From the NCBI RefSeq assembly GCF_011420305.2, contig NZ_CP061769.1, positions 1,971,001 through 2,035,000 of the forward strand: a DNA stretch of 64,000 bases, read 5' to 3'. Positions 25,605 through 35,771 of the stretch are shown here, one piece after another. Each line of letters begins with the position of its first letter. The stretch's first letter is position 1. Source of the stretch: Nocardioides ochotonae (GTDB taxonomy: Bacteria > Actinomycetota > Actinomycetes > Propionibacteriales > Nocardioidaceae). The notes beneath the pieces were generated by a model. It was not told the origin of the DNA. It did no database searches and was given only the letters and a program-made list of their open reading frames with translations. The position numbers were made by a program, and so were the translations under genes.

Positions 25605-26620
25605 GCGCGCTCCTCGGCGGTGGGGTGCGGTGCGGGCCGGTCGACCGGCCGGTCCCCCGGCTGGCCAAGGGCGGCCGCGAGTCGGTCGACGACGGAGCGG
25701 CGCAGCGCGTCGGGGGCCTCGACCACGACGTCCGGGCCGTGGCCGAGGACCTCGTCGACCAGGCCCAGGCTGCGGCTCAGCGAGACCCGGTCCCAGCGGG
25801 TGCGGGTGTCGGGGCCGGGCACGTCGGGCTCGACGGCGTCGGCGCCGCGGCGCAGCGCGTGCCCGGCGCCCTGGCGCACCAGCAGCACCGCGTGCTCGGT
25901 GGACGGGGCCGGCGCGAGGCGGCGCGCCACCTCGCGCACGTCGGTGCCCGGGGGCACGTCGTACGCCCCGGGCCGGCCGGTGCGTCGCGCCTGGCCGCGC
26001 ACCCGGGAGAGCCGGAAGACCCGCTCCGCCCCGCGGTCGATGTCGTGGCCCACGACGTACCAGCGCCCGGAGTAGCGCACCACTCCCCACGGCTGGAGGC
26101 GGCGCCGGGTGGCGGTGTCCGCACCGGGGCGGGCGTAGTCGAAGACCACCGCGCTGCGCTCCTGGGTGGCCTCCCAGAACACGTCGAAGGACGGCTCGTC
26201 CGCGCTGAGCCGCGGCTCGACGATGTCGAGGGCGGTGGTGTCGACGTCGATGCCGGCGGCGCTGAGCTTGCGGACGGCGTCGCTGGTCGCCGCGGCGAGC
26301 CGGGCGTGCTGCCAGACGCGGGTGGCGAGGCCGATGACCGCCGCCTCGTCGGGGCGCAGGTCGATCTCGGGCAGCGCGAAGTCGGCGGGCGAGATCCGAT
26401 AGCCCGGCTCGTCGTCGAACAGCGGGTCGATCTGGTCCACCTCGACCGGTACGCCGAGGCTGCGCAGCTCCTCCTTGTCGCGCTCGAACATCTTCTCGAA
26501 CGCCTCGGGGGTGGAGTCGGCGTAGAGGATCGAGCGGATCCGCTGCTTGGGCACCGGGCGGCGCTGGACGAGCAGCATGATGAGCAGGTTGAGCAGCCGC
26601 TCACTCTTGGCCACCGTCAC
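25601..26620 (-). CDS. pafB: WYL-domain transcriptional regulator PafB
   Basis: 339 residues from the GTG/ATG-type start at 26620 (MTVAKSERLLNLLIMLL). Helix-turn-helix N-terminus (QRIRSILY, FEKMFERDKEELRSLG) followed by a WYL domain (RLQPWGVVRYSGRWYVVGHD, RVFRLSRV). Partner of PafC encoded immediately downstream with a four-base overlap. The C-terminal tail is rich in proline and arginine. Confidence 0.95.
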   Translation of the reverse strand: MTVAKSERLLNLLIMLLVQRRPVPKQRIRSILYADSTPEAFEKMFERDKEELRSLGVPVEVDQIDPLFDDEPGYRISPADFALPEIDLRPDEAAVIGLATRVWQHARLAAATSDAVRKLSAAGIDVDTTALDIVEPRLSADEPSFDVFWEATQERSAVVFDYARPGADTATRRRLQPWGVVRYSGRWYVVGHDIDRGAERVFRLSRVRGQARRTGRPGAYDVPPGTDVREVARRLAPAPSTEHAVLLVRQGAGHALRRGADAVEPDVPGPDTRTRWDRVSLSRSLGLVDEVLGHGPDVVVEAPDALRRSVVDRLAAALGQPGDRPVDRPAPHPTAEERA

Positions 26621-26680
26621 GCCGGTCCCCCTCCGTCGGTCCTCACGCCGTCATTCTCGCTCACCCCCGAGCCGATCGGC

Positions 26681-27652
26681 TCAGGACGCGGCGAGGATGT
26701 CCACGACGAAGTAGAGGGTGTCGGTGCCCTTGATGCCGGCGCCGGGCTGACCCTTCTCGCCGTATCCCCAGGCCGGCGGGATCGCGAGCAGGACCCGGCT
26801 GCCGATGGTCTTGCCGACCAGCGCCTTGTCCCAGCCCTTGATGACCTGGCCGGTGCCGATGCCGAACGAGGCCGGGCTCTTGGTGAAGGACTCGTCGAAC
26901 GGCGCGTCCGCGCCGTACACCTGGCCGAAGTAGTTGACGGTGATCGTCTGGCCCTTCTCGACCGTCGCGCCGTCGCCGACGACCAGGTCGGCGCCGAGCA
27001 GGCGGCCGTTGGGCTTGGGGGCGTCGGTGAAGTCGAGGCCGGTGACCGCGTCGGTGTCGTCGGTGACGACCTCGGGCGTCCACGCCGGGGCCTCCTGCTC
27101 CTTGCCCTGGGGGCGCTCGAGGACGTCGGCGGTGCCGAGGATGTCCATGATCACCACGATGGTGTCCTTGTTGGCGATCTGCAGGCCGGGGTTGCCGCCG
27201 TCGCCGAAGAACTCGTCGGCCATCGCGACGGTGGCGATCCGCGAGCCGACCTGCTGGCCCTCGAGGCTGTCGCGGAAGCCCTCGGCCAGGCTGTCGTTGA
27301 GGGTCAGCGTCTGCGGCGTCTTGGAGTCGTAGGTGCTGAACGACTCCGACTCGGTGTAGCCGTTGCCGATCCAGATGTGCGCGGTGACCTCGTTGCCGGC
27401 GGCGACCTCCTCGCCGTCGCCCTCGGAGAGCACGGTGGTGTCGCTGCCCTCCTCCATCTCGATGCGGCCGTCCCAGCCGACCCGGATGGCCTTGCCGTGC
27501 GCGCCCTTGATGCTCAGCGACTCCAGCAGGTCGTCGGCGGAGGCAGAGGCGGCGCTGCTGTCGTCGTCACCGCACGCGGACAGCGCGGGCAGGACGAGCA
27601 GCGGGACGAGGAGTGCGGGCAGGCGGCGCAGGCGTCGCGACACGGAGATCAC
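26681..27652 (-). CDS. FKBP-type peptidyl-prolyl isomerase lipoprotein, two FKBP-like domains
   Basis: About 323 residues. Starts at TTG 27655, GTG 27652 or GTG 27643 all keep the signal peptide. Lipobox LPALSAC followed by GDDDSS marks an exported lipoprotein. Two FKBP folds: the first (about residues 70-180) is poorly conserved, the second (about 220-320) has the classic elements VNYFGQVYGADAPFDESF, GTGQVIKGWDKALVG and IPPAWGYGEKG. It would catalyse prolyl isomerisation of exported proteins. It lies between pafA and pafB, a frequent position in this group. Confidence 0.92.
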   Translation of the reverse strand: MISVSRRLRRLPALLVPLLVLPALSACGDDDSSAASASADDLLESLSIKGAHGKAIRVGWDGRIEMEEGSDTTVLSEGDGEEVAAGNEVTAHIWIGNGYTESESFSTYDSKTPQTLTLNDSLAEGFRDSLEGQQVGSRIATVAMADEFFGDGGNPGLQIANKDTIVVIMDILGTADVLERPQGKEQEAPAWTPEVVTDDTDAVTGLDFTDAPKPNGRLLGADLVVGDGATVEKGQTITVNYFGQVYGADAPFDESFTKSPASFGIGTGQVIKGWDKALVGKTIGSRVLLAIPPAWGYGEKGQPGAGIKGTDTLYFVVDILAAS

Positions 27653-27797
27653 CAATCGGCTCGGGAGTCGGTGCCCGGGGGTCGAGCTCGGAAGTCAAGC
27701 TCGGAAATCGGGCGAGGCGAACACTAGACGGCGATGCTGAGAGGACCCGGCACCGGTACGCCGCGGGTCGCGCTGGGTCCGCGGCCCGGACCGGGGG

Positions 27798-29159
27798 TCA
27801 CATGCCGTCGATGAGGCGCTGGACGCGGTCGTCGTAGGCGCGGAACGGGTCCTTGCACAGGACGGTGCGCTGGGCCTGGTCGTTGAGCTTGAGGTGCACC
27901 CAGTCGACGGTGAAGTCGCGGCGGCGCTCCTGGGCGCGGCGGATGAACTCCCCGCGGAGGCGGGCGCGGGTGGTCTGCGGCGGCACGGTCTTGGCCTCGA
28001 AGATGCGCAGGTCGCTGGTCACCCGGGCGACCTGGCCGCGCTTCTCGAGCAGGTAGTACAGCCCGCGGTTGCGGCGGATGTCGTGGTAGGTCAGGTCGAG
28101 CTGGGCGACCCGCGGGTGCCCCATCGCCAGGCCGTGCTTGGCGCGGTAGGCGTCGATCAGCTTCAGCTTGATGACCCAGTCGATCTCGGTGTCGACCAGG
28201 CCGAGGTCGTCGGACTCCACGGCCTTGAGACCGCGCTCCCACAGGTCCAGTGCACGCTCGATGACCGGGGTGGCCAGCTCGCGGCGGTCCACGAAGTCGC
28301 GGGCCTTGGCGAGGTACTCCCCCTGGATCTCCAGCGCGCTGGCCTCGCGGCCGTTGGCGAGCCGGATCTTGCGGCGTCCGGTGACGTCCTGGGAGATCTC
28401 GCGGATGGCGCGGATCGGGTTCTCCATCGTGAGGTCGCGCATCACCACGCCCTCCTCGATCATCCGCAGCACCAGGTCGCAGGAGGCGACCTTGAGCATC
28501 GTGGTCGTCTCGCTCATGTTGGAGTCGCCGACGATGACGTGCAGGCGGCGGTACTTCTCCGCGTCGGCGTGCGGCTCGTCGCGGGTGTTGATGATCGGGC
28601 GGCTGCGCGTGGTCGCGCTGCTGACGCCCTCCCAGATGTGCTCGGCGCGCTGGCTGATGCTGTACGACGCCCCGCGCGGGGTCTGGGTCACCTTGCCGGC
28701 GCCGACGATGATCTGGCGGGTCACCAGGAACGGGATCAGCACGTCGGCCAGCCGGTTGAACTCCCCCGCCCGGCTGACCAGGTAGTTCTCGTGGCAGCCG
28801 TAGGAGTTGCCGGCCGAGTCGGTGTTGTTCTTGAACAGGTAGATCTCCCCGGCGATGCCCTCGTCGTGCAGGCGCTGCTCGGCGTCGAGCAGCAGCCCCT
28901 CCAGGACCCGCTCCCCCGCCTTGTCGTGCGTCACCAGCTCGATGACGTCGTCGCACTCGGGGGTGGCGTACTCCGGGTGGCTGCCGACATCGAGGTAGAG
29001 GCGCGCCCCGTTGCGCAGGAACACGTTGCTGCTGCGCCCCCAGCTGACCACCTTGCGGAACAGGTAGCGCGCCACCTCATCCGGGCTCAGCCGCCGCTGC
29101 CCGTGGAACGTGCACGTCACGCCGTACTCGTTCTCGATCCCGAAGATCCGCCGCTCCAT
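27798..29159 (-). CDS. pafA: Pup-protein ligase PafA
   Basis: 453 residues from ATG 29159. Near-complete match to mycobacterial Paf[58 protein letters not shown], and the C-terminal [15 protein letters not shown]. The glutamine-synthetase-like fold binds ATP and links the C-terminal glutamate of Pup to substrate lysines. It is the PafA paralogue rather than Dop because it lacks the Dop loop after the first strand and has the CTFHG sequence. Degenerate repeat copy 5 lies upstream. Confidence 0.97.
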   Translation of the reverse strand: MERRIFGIENEYGVTCTFHGQRRLSPDEVARYLFRKVVSWGRSSNVFLRNGARLYLDVGSHPEYATPECDDVIELVTHDKAGERVLEGLLLDAEQRLHDEGIAGEIYLFKNNTDSAGNSYGCHENYLVSRAGEFNRLADVLIPFLVTRQIIVGAGKVTQTPRGASYSISQRAEHIWEGVSSATTRSRPIINTRDEPHADAEKYRRLHVIVGDSNMSETTTMLKVASCDLVLRMIEEGVVMRDLTMENPIRAIREISQDVTGRRKIRLANGREASALEIQGEYLAKARDFVDRRELATPVIERALDLWERGLKAVESDDLGLVDTEIDWVIKLKLIDAYRAKHGLAMGHPRVAQLDLTYHDIRRNRGLYYLLEKRGQVARVTSDLRIFEAKTVPPQTTRARLRGEFIRRAQERRRDFTVDWVHLKLNDQAQRTVLCKDPFRAYDDRVQRLIDGM

Positions 29160-29224
29160 GGGGCCACACTACGGCGCCGGTGGGTGGTGGGTGTGAGATG
29201 CGACACGGTACGCCCGGGTGTTGT

Positions 29225-29281
29225 GGTTTGGTCCCCAACGACAGGAAATGGCGCCGATCTCATGCAGTTCGTGACCAATCG
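29225..29281. repeat. 57-bp palindromic repeat, copy 5 (decayed, overlaps a CDS end)
   Basis: Left arm (29225-29243) intact but for the first base; right arm (29263-29281) differs from consensus at five of 19 positions. The right part encodes the last residues and stop codon (DWSRTA, TGA at 29260-29262) of the minus-strand gene ending at 29260. Coding use has probably driven the decay. Confidence 0.8.
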
Positions 29282-30258
29282 TCGAAGCCCATCGCCCGCC
29301 GCCAGCGGTTCAGGGTGCGGGAGCGGCCCTGTTCGTCGTACAGGGAGTTGGCGACCAGCCGGCGCCACCGCACGACGCGGCGCGGGTCGTGAGCGCGCCC
29401 GAGGGCGCGGTCCAGCTCGTGCATGACGATGGCGGGGTGGTTGAGCAGGTCGTCGAGGGTGAACCCGCGACGCTGGTAACCGGTGCCGCTCCAGCCGCGC
29501 TCACGCCGCAGGTCGGCTCGGTGCTGCGCGGCGCGGCGATGCCCGGCCCCGTCGTACTCGTGCACCGCGCCGAGGGCGGAGACCAGGAGATCGGCCCGTC
29601 CGAGGAAGGTGCCGGCGGCGTCGTACAGGTCCACCTGCGGCTCGACCTGGACCTCCATCTGCTGGTGGAACAAGCGCAGGACGGTCTCGCCGGCGGACTC
29701 GCACCGCGCGGTCGCGAGGTCGTACGCCGTGCGCGCGACCCGGACCCCGGGTCGGCCGCTGGACAGGAGGGCCTGCATGCGATCGGGGTCGAGGTCGCCG
29801 GCGGCGAGTGCGGAGTCGATCATGATGACGAGGTCGAGTACGCCGAGGTCGCGTGCCGCTCGCAGGAGGATCTCCTCGGGGGCGTCGACCGGGAGACCGT
29901 GCCGGAGCTCGATCGTGCAAGTGCCCGCCGCGGGCTCGACGAGCCGGGAGCAGATGAGGCCCGGGCGACGGGGACGGCGTTCGGTGCCGTGCACCGCCGC
30001 GAAGACGGGCACCTGCGGCGGGACCGCCGGTAGCCGCCAGCCGCGCAACCGGGCGCCGGTGAGATGGGTGAAGGCCGCGCCGGGCGGCAGCACCCGGGTC
30101 CAGGCCCGCAGCTCGCGAAGGAACTCCTCGTGGTCACCGAGCCTCTCCGCCTTGCGCAGGTACAGCCCGTGGCTGACCCGCCGGAACGAGGTCAGGCGCA
30201 CCTGGCCCCGCACGACTTCGGCGTGCGGGTGGACGGAGTCGGTTCGTGGCGGCGGCAT
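29260..30258 (-). CDS. predicted DNA-binding/DUF559-like nuclease-fold protein (AbiEi-type N-terminus)
   Basis: 332 residues from ATG 30258; an in-frame extension upstream runs through repeat copy 6 and is rejected. The N-terminal part resembles the AbiEi antitoxin-type domain (RLTSFRRVSHGLYLRKAERLG... then FTHLTGARLRGW). The C-terminal part has a restriction-endonuclease-like (DUF559/Vsr) pattern: DLYDAAGTFLGRADLLV, VHEYDGAGHR, RRERGWSGTGYQRRGFTLDDLL. Such proteins are numerous in Nocardioides and mycobacteria, without a proven activity. It interrupts the otherwise conserved proteasome operon between prcA and pafA. The last codons come from repeat copy 5. Confidence 0.7.
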   Translation of the reverse strand: MPPPRTDSVHPHAEVVRGQVRLTSFRRVSHGLYLRKAERLGDHEEFLRELRAWTRVLPPGAAFTHLTGARLRGWRLPAVPPQVPVFAAVHGTERRPRRPGLICSRLVEPAAGTCTIELRHGLPVDAPEEILLRAARDLGVLDLVIMIDSALAAGDLDPDRMQALLSSGRPGVRVARTAYDLATARCESAGETVLRLFHQQMEVQVEPQVDLYDAAGTFLGRADLLVSALGAVHEYDGAGHRRAAQHRADLRRERGWSGTGYQRRGFTLDDLLNHPAIVMHELDRALGRAHDPRRVVRWRRLVANSLYDEQGRSRTLNRWRRAMGFDDWSRTA

Positions 30259-30345
30259 TCTCAGATGCTGCGACCGCAGGTGGGTGCCGAAACCGGGCGA
30301 CGGCGTGCTGTGGACGGGGCCCGGGTCTCGGGGCGTCGATGGGCA

Positions 30346-30402
30346 CGTTTGGTCCCCAACGACATCGACCGGGGCCGAAGAACTGTCGTTGGGGACCAAA
30401 CG
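30346..30402. repeat. 57-bp palindromic repeat, copy 6
   Basis: Perfect 19-bp arms with further GGGCA/TGGCCC flank complementarity. It lies 14 bp beyond the prcA stop (30416, minus strand) and 88 bp before the DUF559-like start. Confidence 0.95.
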
Positions 30403-30415
30403 TGGCCCGGTGCGG

Positions 30416-31216
30416 CTAGCTGAGCGGCGGGGCGACCGGCGGGTCGGGCTCGCCGGCTTGGGTGGCGGTGCCCTGCGGGGCCGTCGACTCGACGGCGGTG
30501 GTGGCACCCTCGGAGGGCACCCGGTCCCCCAGCATGGTCTCGAGCCGCGACGGGCTGAGCCGGCGGAACTTGCGGGTCTGCGAGCGGGTCCGGTCCAGGA
30601 CCGCCACCTCGAGGTCGTCCACCGGGATGACCCGGTCCTCGGTGTCGTTGTGCCCGAGGGCGGAGACCGCGAGGTGCAGCGCGTCGTCCAGCGAGGTGCC
30701 GGTGGAGTAGCGCTCCTTGAGGTAGCTGGCCACCGACTCGGCGGCGCCGCCCATCACGGCGTACCCGTGCTCGTCGGCGACCTGGCCGTCGTAGGTCAGG
30801 CGGAAGATCTGGTCCTGCTCGGGCGTGTCGCCGATCTCGGCGACGAAGAGCTCGACCTCGTACGGCTTCTCCCCGCCGCTGGAGAAGATCGTGCCGAGCG
30901 TCTGGGCGTAGGCGTTCGCCAGACCCCGGCCGGTGACGTCGCGTCGGTCGTAGGCGTAGCCGCGCATGTCGGCCAGCCGGACGCCGGCGATCCGCAGGTT
31001 CTCGAACTCGTTGTAGCGCCCGACCGCGGCGAAGGCGATGCGGTCGTAGATCTCGGAGACCTTGTGCAGCGCCTGCGAGGGGTTCTCGGAGACGAACAGG
31101 ATCCCGTCGGCGTACTGCACGGCGACGACGGACCGGCCGCGGGCGATGCCCTTGCGCGCGAAGTCCGCCCGGTCCTTCATCTGCTGCTCGGGCGAGACGT
31201 AGAAAGGCATGCTCAT
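30416..31216 (-). CDS. prcA: 20S proteasome alpha subunit PrcA
   Basis: 266 residues; ATG 31216 overlaps the prcB stop. It has the alpha-type N-terminal segment [25 protein letters not shown] that gates the pore, the NTN-hydrolase core ([35 protein letters not shown]), and a proline/acid-rich C-tail as in mycobacteria. Seven copies form each outer ring of the proteasome and dock ARC/Mpa. Confidence 0.97.
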   Translation of the reverse strand: MSMPFYVSPEQQMKDRADFARKGIARGRSVVAVQYADGILFVSENPSQALHKVSEIYDRIAFAAVGRYNEFENLRIAGVRLADMRGYAYDRRDVTGRGLANAYAQTLGTIFSSGGEKPYEVELFVAEIGDTPEQDQIFRLTYDGQVADEHGYAVMGGAAESVASYLKERYSTGTSLDDALHLAVSALGHNDTEDRVIPVDDLEVAVLDRTRSQTRKFRRLSPSRLETMLGDRVPSEGATTAVESTAPQGTATQAGEPDPPVAPPLS

Positions 31217-32058
31217 GCGGCGGGACCTCCGGGAAGGCCCGCGAGCGGGCCGTCGGGACGGGACATGCGGGCGGCGATCATCCGGTCGGCGACCTCGGCC
31301 ACGGTGGCCTCGGGCAGGCGGCGCCCGCCCTCGCTGGTGATCACGTGCACCATCGGGAAGATCCGGCGGGTCATGTCGGGGCCCCCGGTCGCGGAGTCGT
31401 CGTCGGCGGCGTCGTACAGCGCCTGTACGGCGGTCATCACGGCGTCGGGCTCGCTCAGGTCGGGGCGGTAGAGCTTCTTCAGCGCGCCGCGGGCGAACAG
31501 CGACCCGGAGCCGACCGAGTGGAACCCGGTCTCCTCGTAGCGTCCACCGGTGACGTCGTAGCTGAAGATCCGCCCGGCCGCGGCAGGTACGTCGTACCCG
31601 ACCAGGAGGGGGACGACGGCGAGACCCTGCATGGCCAGCCCGAGGTTGCCGCGGATGAGGGCGGAGAGGCGGTTGGCCTTGCCGTCCATGGAGAGCGTGG
31701 TGCCCTCGATCTTCTCGTAGTGCTCGAGCTCGACGCCGAAGAGCCGGACCAGCTCGACGGCGATCCCGGCGGTGCCGGCGATGCCGACGGCCGTGAACTC
31801 GTCGGTGGCGAAGACCTTCTCGATGTCGCGCTGGGCGATGATGTTGCCCATCGTGGCGCGCCGGTCGCCGGCGAGTACGACTCCGCCGGGGAAGGTCAGC
31901 GCGACGATGGTGGTGCCGTGCGGGGCGAGGTCGCCGGCCTGGCCAGCGGGCAGCGCGCGGTTGCCCGGCAGCAGGTCCGGGGACTGCCCGGCGAGGAAGT
32001 CGGCGAAGGAGGAGACGCCGGGGCGCAGGTAGGCGGGGGGAAGACGCGGATCGCTCAC
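31213..32058 (-). CDS. prcB: 20S proteasome beta subunit PrcB
   Basis: 281 residues from GTG 32058, four bases after the pup stop. A propeptide of 48 residues ends in APHG, and autocleavage would expose Thr49 (HG/TTIVAL) as the catalytic nucleophile. Lys and Asp of the active site are in [10 protein letters not shown] and FATDEF regions; SATGGPD near the C-terminus is conserved. Beta subunits form the two inner catalytic rings. Confidence 0.97.
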   Translation of the reverse strand: MSDPRLPPAYLRPGVSSFADFLAGQSPDLLPGNRALPAGQAGDLAPHGTTIVALTFPGGVVLAGDRRATMGNIIAQRDIEKVFATDEFTAVGIAGTAGIAVELVRLFGVELEHYEKIEGTTLSMDGKANRLSALIRGNLGLAMQGLAVVPLLVGYDVPAAAGRIFSYDVTGGRYEETGFHSVGSGSLFARGALKKLYRPDLSEPDAVMTAVQALYDAADDDSATGGPDMTRRIFPMVHVITSEGGRRLPEATVAEVADRMIAARMSRPDGPLAGLPGGPAA

Positions 32059-32062
32059 GCGG

Positions 32063-32260
32063 TCACTCGCCGCCCTTCTGGATGAAGGACTTCACGAAGT
32101 CCTCGGCATTGGACTCCAGCACGTCGTCGATCTCGTCGAGGATGTCGTCGACCTCGTCGTCGATGGCTTCCTTGCGGTCGGCGACGTCGGTCTCCGGGGT
32201 GACCTCGACCGCGTCGTCAGTCTCCGCGGACTTCCGCGGTTGCTTCTGCTCCTGTGCCAT
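32063..32260 (-). CDS. pup: prokaryotic ubiquitin-like protein Pup
   Basis: 65 residues from ATG 32260. Intrinsically disordered acidic protein with the coiled-coil-forming [21 protein letters not shown] region that ARC grips, and C-terminus SFIQKGGE. The last residue is Glu, not Gln, so it can be ligated directly by PafA without prior deamidation by Dop. First gene of pup-prcB-prcA. Confidence 0.97.
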   Translation of the reverse strand: MAQEQKQPRKSAETDDAVEVTPETDVADRKEAIDDEVDDILDEIDDVLESNAEDFVKSFIQKGGE

Positions 32261-32337
32261 GGACCGACCCTATCCACTGAGTGGGTGCTGTGGGCGGTGG
32301 TGAGCGGAGCGAATCGCCGGGGGCGGCCAGCGGGTGT

Positions 32338-32394
32338 CGTTTGGTCCCAAACGACAACGAAACCGTGCGCTGAACTGTCGTTGGGGACCAAACG
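32338..32394. repeat. 57-bp palindromic repeat, copy 7
   Basis: Right arm is consensus; left arm has one change (CGTTTGGTCCCAAACGACA). The change breaks one pair of the long stem but makes the arm itself a perfect small palindrome, CGTTTGG-TC-CCAAACG. It lies between pup (start 32260) and dop (stop 32420), 26 bp beyond the dop stop; centre fits the inverted orientation. Confidence 0.92.
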
Positions 32395-32419
32395 TGGGTC
32401 TGCCGGGTCCCGCAAGGCC

Positions 32420-33931
32420 TCAGGACCGGGTGAGCACCGCGAACAGGTCGGTGGCGGTGGCACAGCGGTCGAGCAGCTCACCGACGTGCGCGCGACTGCC
32501 ACGCAGCGGGTCGGCGGTGGGGACCCGCTGGAGGGAGTTGCGGCCGGGGAGGTCGAAGATCACCGAGTCCCAGGAGGCGGCGGCGACGTGCTCGGCGTAC
32601 TTCTCCAGGCAGCGGCCGCGGAAGTACGCGCGGGTGTCGGTGGGCGGCTCGTGCATGGCCGCCTCGATCTCGGCGTCGTGGAGCAGCCGCTCGATGCGCC
32701 CGCCGGCCACGAGGCGGTGGTAGAGGCCCTTCTCGGGGCGGATGTCGGAGTACTGCACGTCGATGAGCTGCAGCTTCGCTGCGTCCCAGCCGAGGCCGTC
32801 GCGCTGGCGGTACTGCTCGAGCAGCTTCAGCTTCGCCACCCAGTCCAGCTCGGTGGCGCACAGCATCGGGTCCCGCTCGAGGCGGTCCAGCACCGACTCC
32901 CAGCGCGCCAGCACGTCGACGGTCTGGCGGTCGGCGTCGGTGCCGAAGCGGTCCTCGACGTACTTCTTGGCCAGGTCGAGGTACTCCATCTGCAGCTGGA
33001 CGCCGGTGAGGGTGCGCCCGTCCTTCAGCCGCAGCGTCTGGCGCAGCGTGGGGTCGTGGGAGATCGCGCGCAGTGCCCGCACCGGCCCGTCGACGGAGAG
33101 GTCGCGGGTGATGAAGCCGTCCTCGATCATCGCCAGCACCAGCGCGGTGGTGCCGACCTTGAGGTACGTCGAGATCTCGGAGAGGTTGGCGTCGCCGATG
33201 ATGACGTGCAGGCGCCGGTACTTATCGGGGTCCGCGTGCGGCTCGTCGCGGGTGTTGATGATCGGGCGCTTCAGCGTGGTCTCGAGGCCGACCTCGACTT
33301 CGAAGAAGTCCGCGCGCTGGCTGACCTGGAAGCCGTGCTCGCGCCCGTCCTGGCCGATCCCGACGCGGCCGGCGCCGCACACGACCTGGCGGCTGACGAA
33401 GAACGGCGTCAGGTGCCGCACGATGTCGCCGAACGGCGTGGCCCGGCGCATCAGGAAGTTCTCGTGCGCGCCGTACGACGCGCCCTTGTTGTCGGTGTTG
33501 TTCTTGTACAGCGCGATCGACGGGCCGCCCGGCAGCTGGCTGGCCCGGCGCTGGGCGTCGAGCATGATCTGCTCCCCCGCCTTCTCCCAGAGCACGGCGT
33601 CCAGCGGGGTGGTGACCTCCGGGGAGGAGTACTCCGGGTGGGCGTGGTCGACGTAGAGCCGGGCCCCGTTGGTGAGGATGACGTTGGCCAGCCCGAGGTC
33701 CTCGTCGGTGAGCTGGGTGGAGTCCGCGACCTGGCGCGACATGTCGAAGCCCCGGGCGTCGCGCAGCGGTGACTCCTCCTCGAAGTCCCAGCGGGCGCGC
33801 CGGGCGCGCAGCGTCGAGGAGGCGTAGGCGTTCACGACCTGCGTCGACGCCACCATCGGGTTGGCCATCGGCTGACCGAGCACGGAGATGCCGTACTCGA
33901 TCTCGGTCCCCATCACCCGTCGCACGCTCAT
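32420..33931 (-). CDS. dop: Pup deamidase/depupylase Dop
   Basis: 503 residues from ATG 33931. Paralogue of PafA with the Dop-specific features: [18 protein letters not shown], the insertion [22 protein letters not shown] (Dop loop), [16 protein letters not shown] and [18 protein letters not shown]. It hydrolyses the Pup-lysine isopeptide bond; with Pup ending in Glu, deamidation is not needed here. Upstream of pup, transcribed in the same direction. Confidence 0.97.
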   Translation of the reverse strand: MSVRRVMGTEIEYGISVLGQPMANPMVASTQVVNAYASSTLRARRARWDFEEESPLRDARGFDMSRQVADSTQLTDEDLGLANVILTNGARLYVDHAHPEYSSPEVTTPLDAVLWEKAGEQIMLDAQRRASQLPGGPSIALYKNNTDNKGASYGAHENFLMRRATPFGDIVRHLTPFFVSRQVVCGAGRVGIGQDGREHGFQVSQRADFFEVEVGLETTLKRPIINTRDEPHADPDKYRRLHVIIGDANLSEISTYLKVGTTALVLAMIEDGFITRDLSVDGPVRALRAISHDPTLRQTLRLKDGRTLTGVQLQMEYLDLAKKYVEDRFGTDADRQTVDVLARWESVLDRLERDPMLCATELDWVAKLKLLEQYRQRDGLGWDAAKLQLIDVQYSDIRPEKGLYHRLVAGGRIERLLHDAEIEAAMHEPPTDTRAYFRGRCLEKYAEHVAAASWDSVIFDLPGRNSLQRVPTADPLRGSRAHVGELLDRCATATDLFAVLTRS

Positions 33932-34056
33932 GTCTGTCAGCGTACGTCCCGACCGAGCCCGCCGGAGGGCGTCTGCGCCGCCGACCGGGTCGCCTCACCG
34001 GTCGCGCCGTCCGCACCAGGCGCTCGACAAGGCACGCGTCGGCAACCGGCAGGGAC

Positions 34057-34090
34057 ACGGGCCCGGAGGCGATAACGCCCCCGGGCCCGT
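34057..34090. terminator. hairpin terminator after gadB
   Basis: Perfect 10-bp stem ACGGGCCCGG/CCGGGCCCGT with a 14-nt loop, 50 bp beyond the gadB stop on the minus strand and upstream of dop. The 33932-34139 gap otherwise holds the dop promoter. Confidence 0.65.
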
Positions 34091-34139
34091 TGGCGAGCCG
34101 TCCCGCGCGGGGGTGGCCCACCCGCCGACCATCGCGACC

Positions 34140-35522
34140 TCAGTGGTGGAACATGTGGGCCTCCTGCTCACGCGGCAGCGGGCCGGGAAGGGTGTCCAGG
34201 AACTCCACGCTCGAGCGGAGGCTGTCGAGCAGGCGGCTGGCCAGGTCACGGGACAGACCGTTGCGGACCACGATCCGCTGCACCGTTCGCTTCTCGAGGT
34301 TCTCGGGCAACGGGTACGCGGGCACCAGCCAGCCACGCTGACGCAGCTGGTCGGAGAGGTCGTAGAGGTTCCAGTTGGAGGTGTGGTCCGCCTTGAGCTC
34401 CCAGGCGAACACGGGGATGTCGGAGGCGTCGTTCCACAGCGTGAACGGGCCCATCGCCTCGATCTCCCGCGCGAGGTACTGAGCGACGTCGAGGCTCTCC
34501 TGCTGCACGGCCGTGTAGCCCTTCCGGCCGAGCCGAATGAAGTTGTAGTACTGCAGCAGGACCTGCGCGCCGGGCCGGGAGAAGTTCAGGGCGAAGGTCG
34601 GCATCTTCCCGCCCAGGTAGGAGACGTAGAAGATGAGCTCCTCGGGCAGGAAGTCCTTGTCCTTCCACACCACCCAGCCGATGCCCGGGTAGACCAGGCC
34701 GTACTTGTGTCCGCTGACGCTGATGGAGTGCACGCGGTCGAGCCGGAAGTCCCACAGCTTGTCCGGCTGCAGGAACGGCGTGATGAACCCGCCGGAGGCG
34801 GCATCGACATGGATCGGGATGTCGAGCCCGGTGTCCTGCTGGATCCGGTCGAGGGCGTCGCAGATCTTGCTGATCTCCTCGTACATCCCGGTGTAGGTCA
34901 CGCCCATGATCGGGACGACGCCGATGGTGTTCTCGTCGACGTACTTCTCGAGCTCGAACCCGTCCATGGTGCGGTGCTCGTCGCTGATCGGGACGGTCCG
35001 GGTCTCGACGTCGAAGTAGTTGCAGAACTTCAACCAGCACACCTGGACCGCGGAGCTCATCACCAGGTTGGGGCGCTCGGTCGACTTGCCGGCCGCGCGG
35101 CGCGCCTGCTGCCATCGGCGCTTGAGGGCGAGGCCGCCCAGCATGCACGCCTCGGAGGACCCGATAGTGGAGGTTCCGATCGAGTTCGACGGGTCCGGCG
35201 CGTTCCAGACCTCGGCCAGGATGCGCCAGCAGCGCTCCTCGATCGCGGCGGTCTGGGGATACTCGTCCTTGTCGATCATGTTCTTGTCGAAGGTCTCGGC
35301 GTAGAGCTTCGAGGCCATCGGGTCCATCCAAGTGCCGACGAAGGTGGCGAGGTTCAGCCGCGCGTTGCCGTCGAGCATCGCCTCGTCGTGGACGAACTGG
35401 TACGCCGTCTCCGGCATCATCGGGTCTTCGGGCAACGTGAACTGCGGGATGTCCTGGGACTCTCCCGGACGCGCGAACAGCGGGTTGACGGCCAGCCGCT
35501 TCTCCATGTCGTTCTCGCTCAT
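34140..35522 (-). CDS. gadB: glutamate decarboxylase
   Basis: 460 residues from ATG 35522 with AAAGGA upstream; an internal ATG five codons in is less likely. PLP-dependent group II decarboxylase, complete: STIGSSEACMLGGLALKRRW, HVDAASGGF, the PLP lysine in SGHKYGLVYPG, and the C-terminal HMFHH that plugs the active site at neutral pH in the E. coli enzyme. It turns glutamate into GABA, consuming a proton. No gadC antiporter is next to it. It separates dop from arc, which are usually neighbours, so it looks like an insertion into the proteasome locus. Confidence 0.95.
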   Translation of the reverse strand: MSENDMEKRLAVNPLFARPGESQDIPQFTLPEDPMMPETAYQFVHDEAMLDGNARLNLATFVGTWMDPMASKLYAETFDKNMIDKDEYPQTAAIEERCWRILAEVWNAPDPSNSIGTSTIGSSEACMLGGLALKRRWQQARRAAGKSTERPNLVMSSAVQVCWLKFCNYFDVETRTVPISDEHRTMDGFELEKYVDENTIGVVPIMGVTYTGMYEEISKICDALDRIQQDTGLDIPIHVDAASGGFITPFLQPDKLWDFRLDRVHSISVSGHKYGLVYPGIGWVVWKDKDFLPEELIFYVSYLGGKMPTFALNFSRPGAQVLLQYYNFIRLGRKGYTAVQQESLDVAQYLAREIEAMGPFTLWNDASDIPVFAWELKADHTSNWNLYDLSDQLRQRGWLVPAYPLPENLEKRTVQRIVVRNGLSRDLASRLLDSLRSSVEFLDTLPGPLPREQEAHMFHH

Positions 35523-35649
35523 GTCGGCGGTCCTTTCGGTGCAGCCGCTCGGCGCCCCGAAGTGCTCGGGTAGGTGAGGGGCGCGGCACGACCACGGTGG
35601 TCAGCTGGAGCACTCGACTCGACGCTTGCACGGCGGCGGCGGGGCGAGT

Positions 35650-35665
35650 AGGGCCATGTGGCCCT
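35650..35665. promoter_or_regulatory. palindrome AGGGCCA-TG-TGGCCCT upstream of gadB
   Basis: Perfect 7-bp arms with a 2-nt spacer, about 128 bp upstream of the gadB start. Candidate operator for acid or stress control of gadB; no dedicated regulator gene is nearby. Confidence 0.35.
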
Positions 35666-35771
35666 GCCGCGGACCAGCGCGAAATTCGCGAGCCACGCGG
35701 CACGGGAGTGCCCGCGACCGTCGACGCTCACCCCGCACCGGGGCACAAGGACCCGGGACCAGCGGGCGCGG

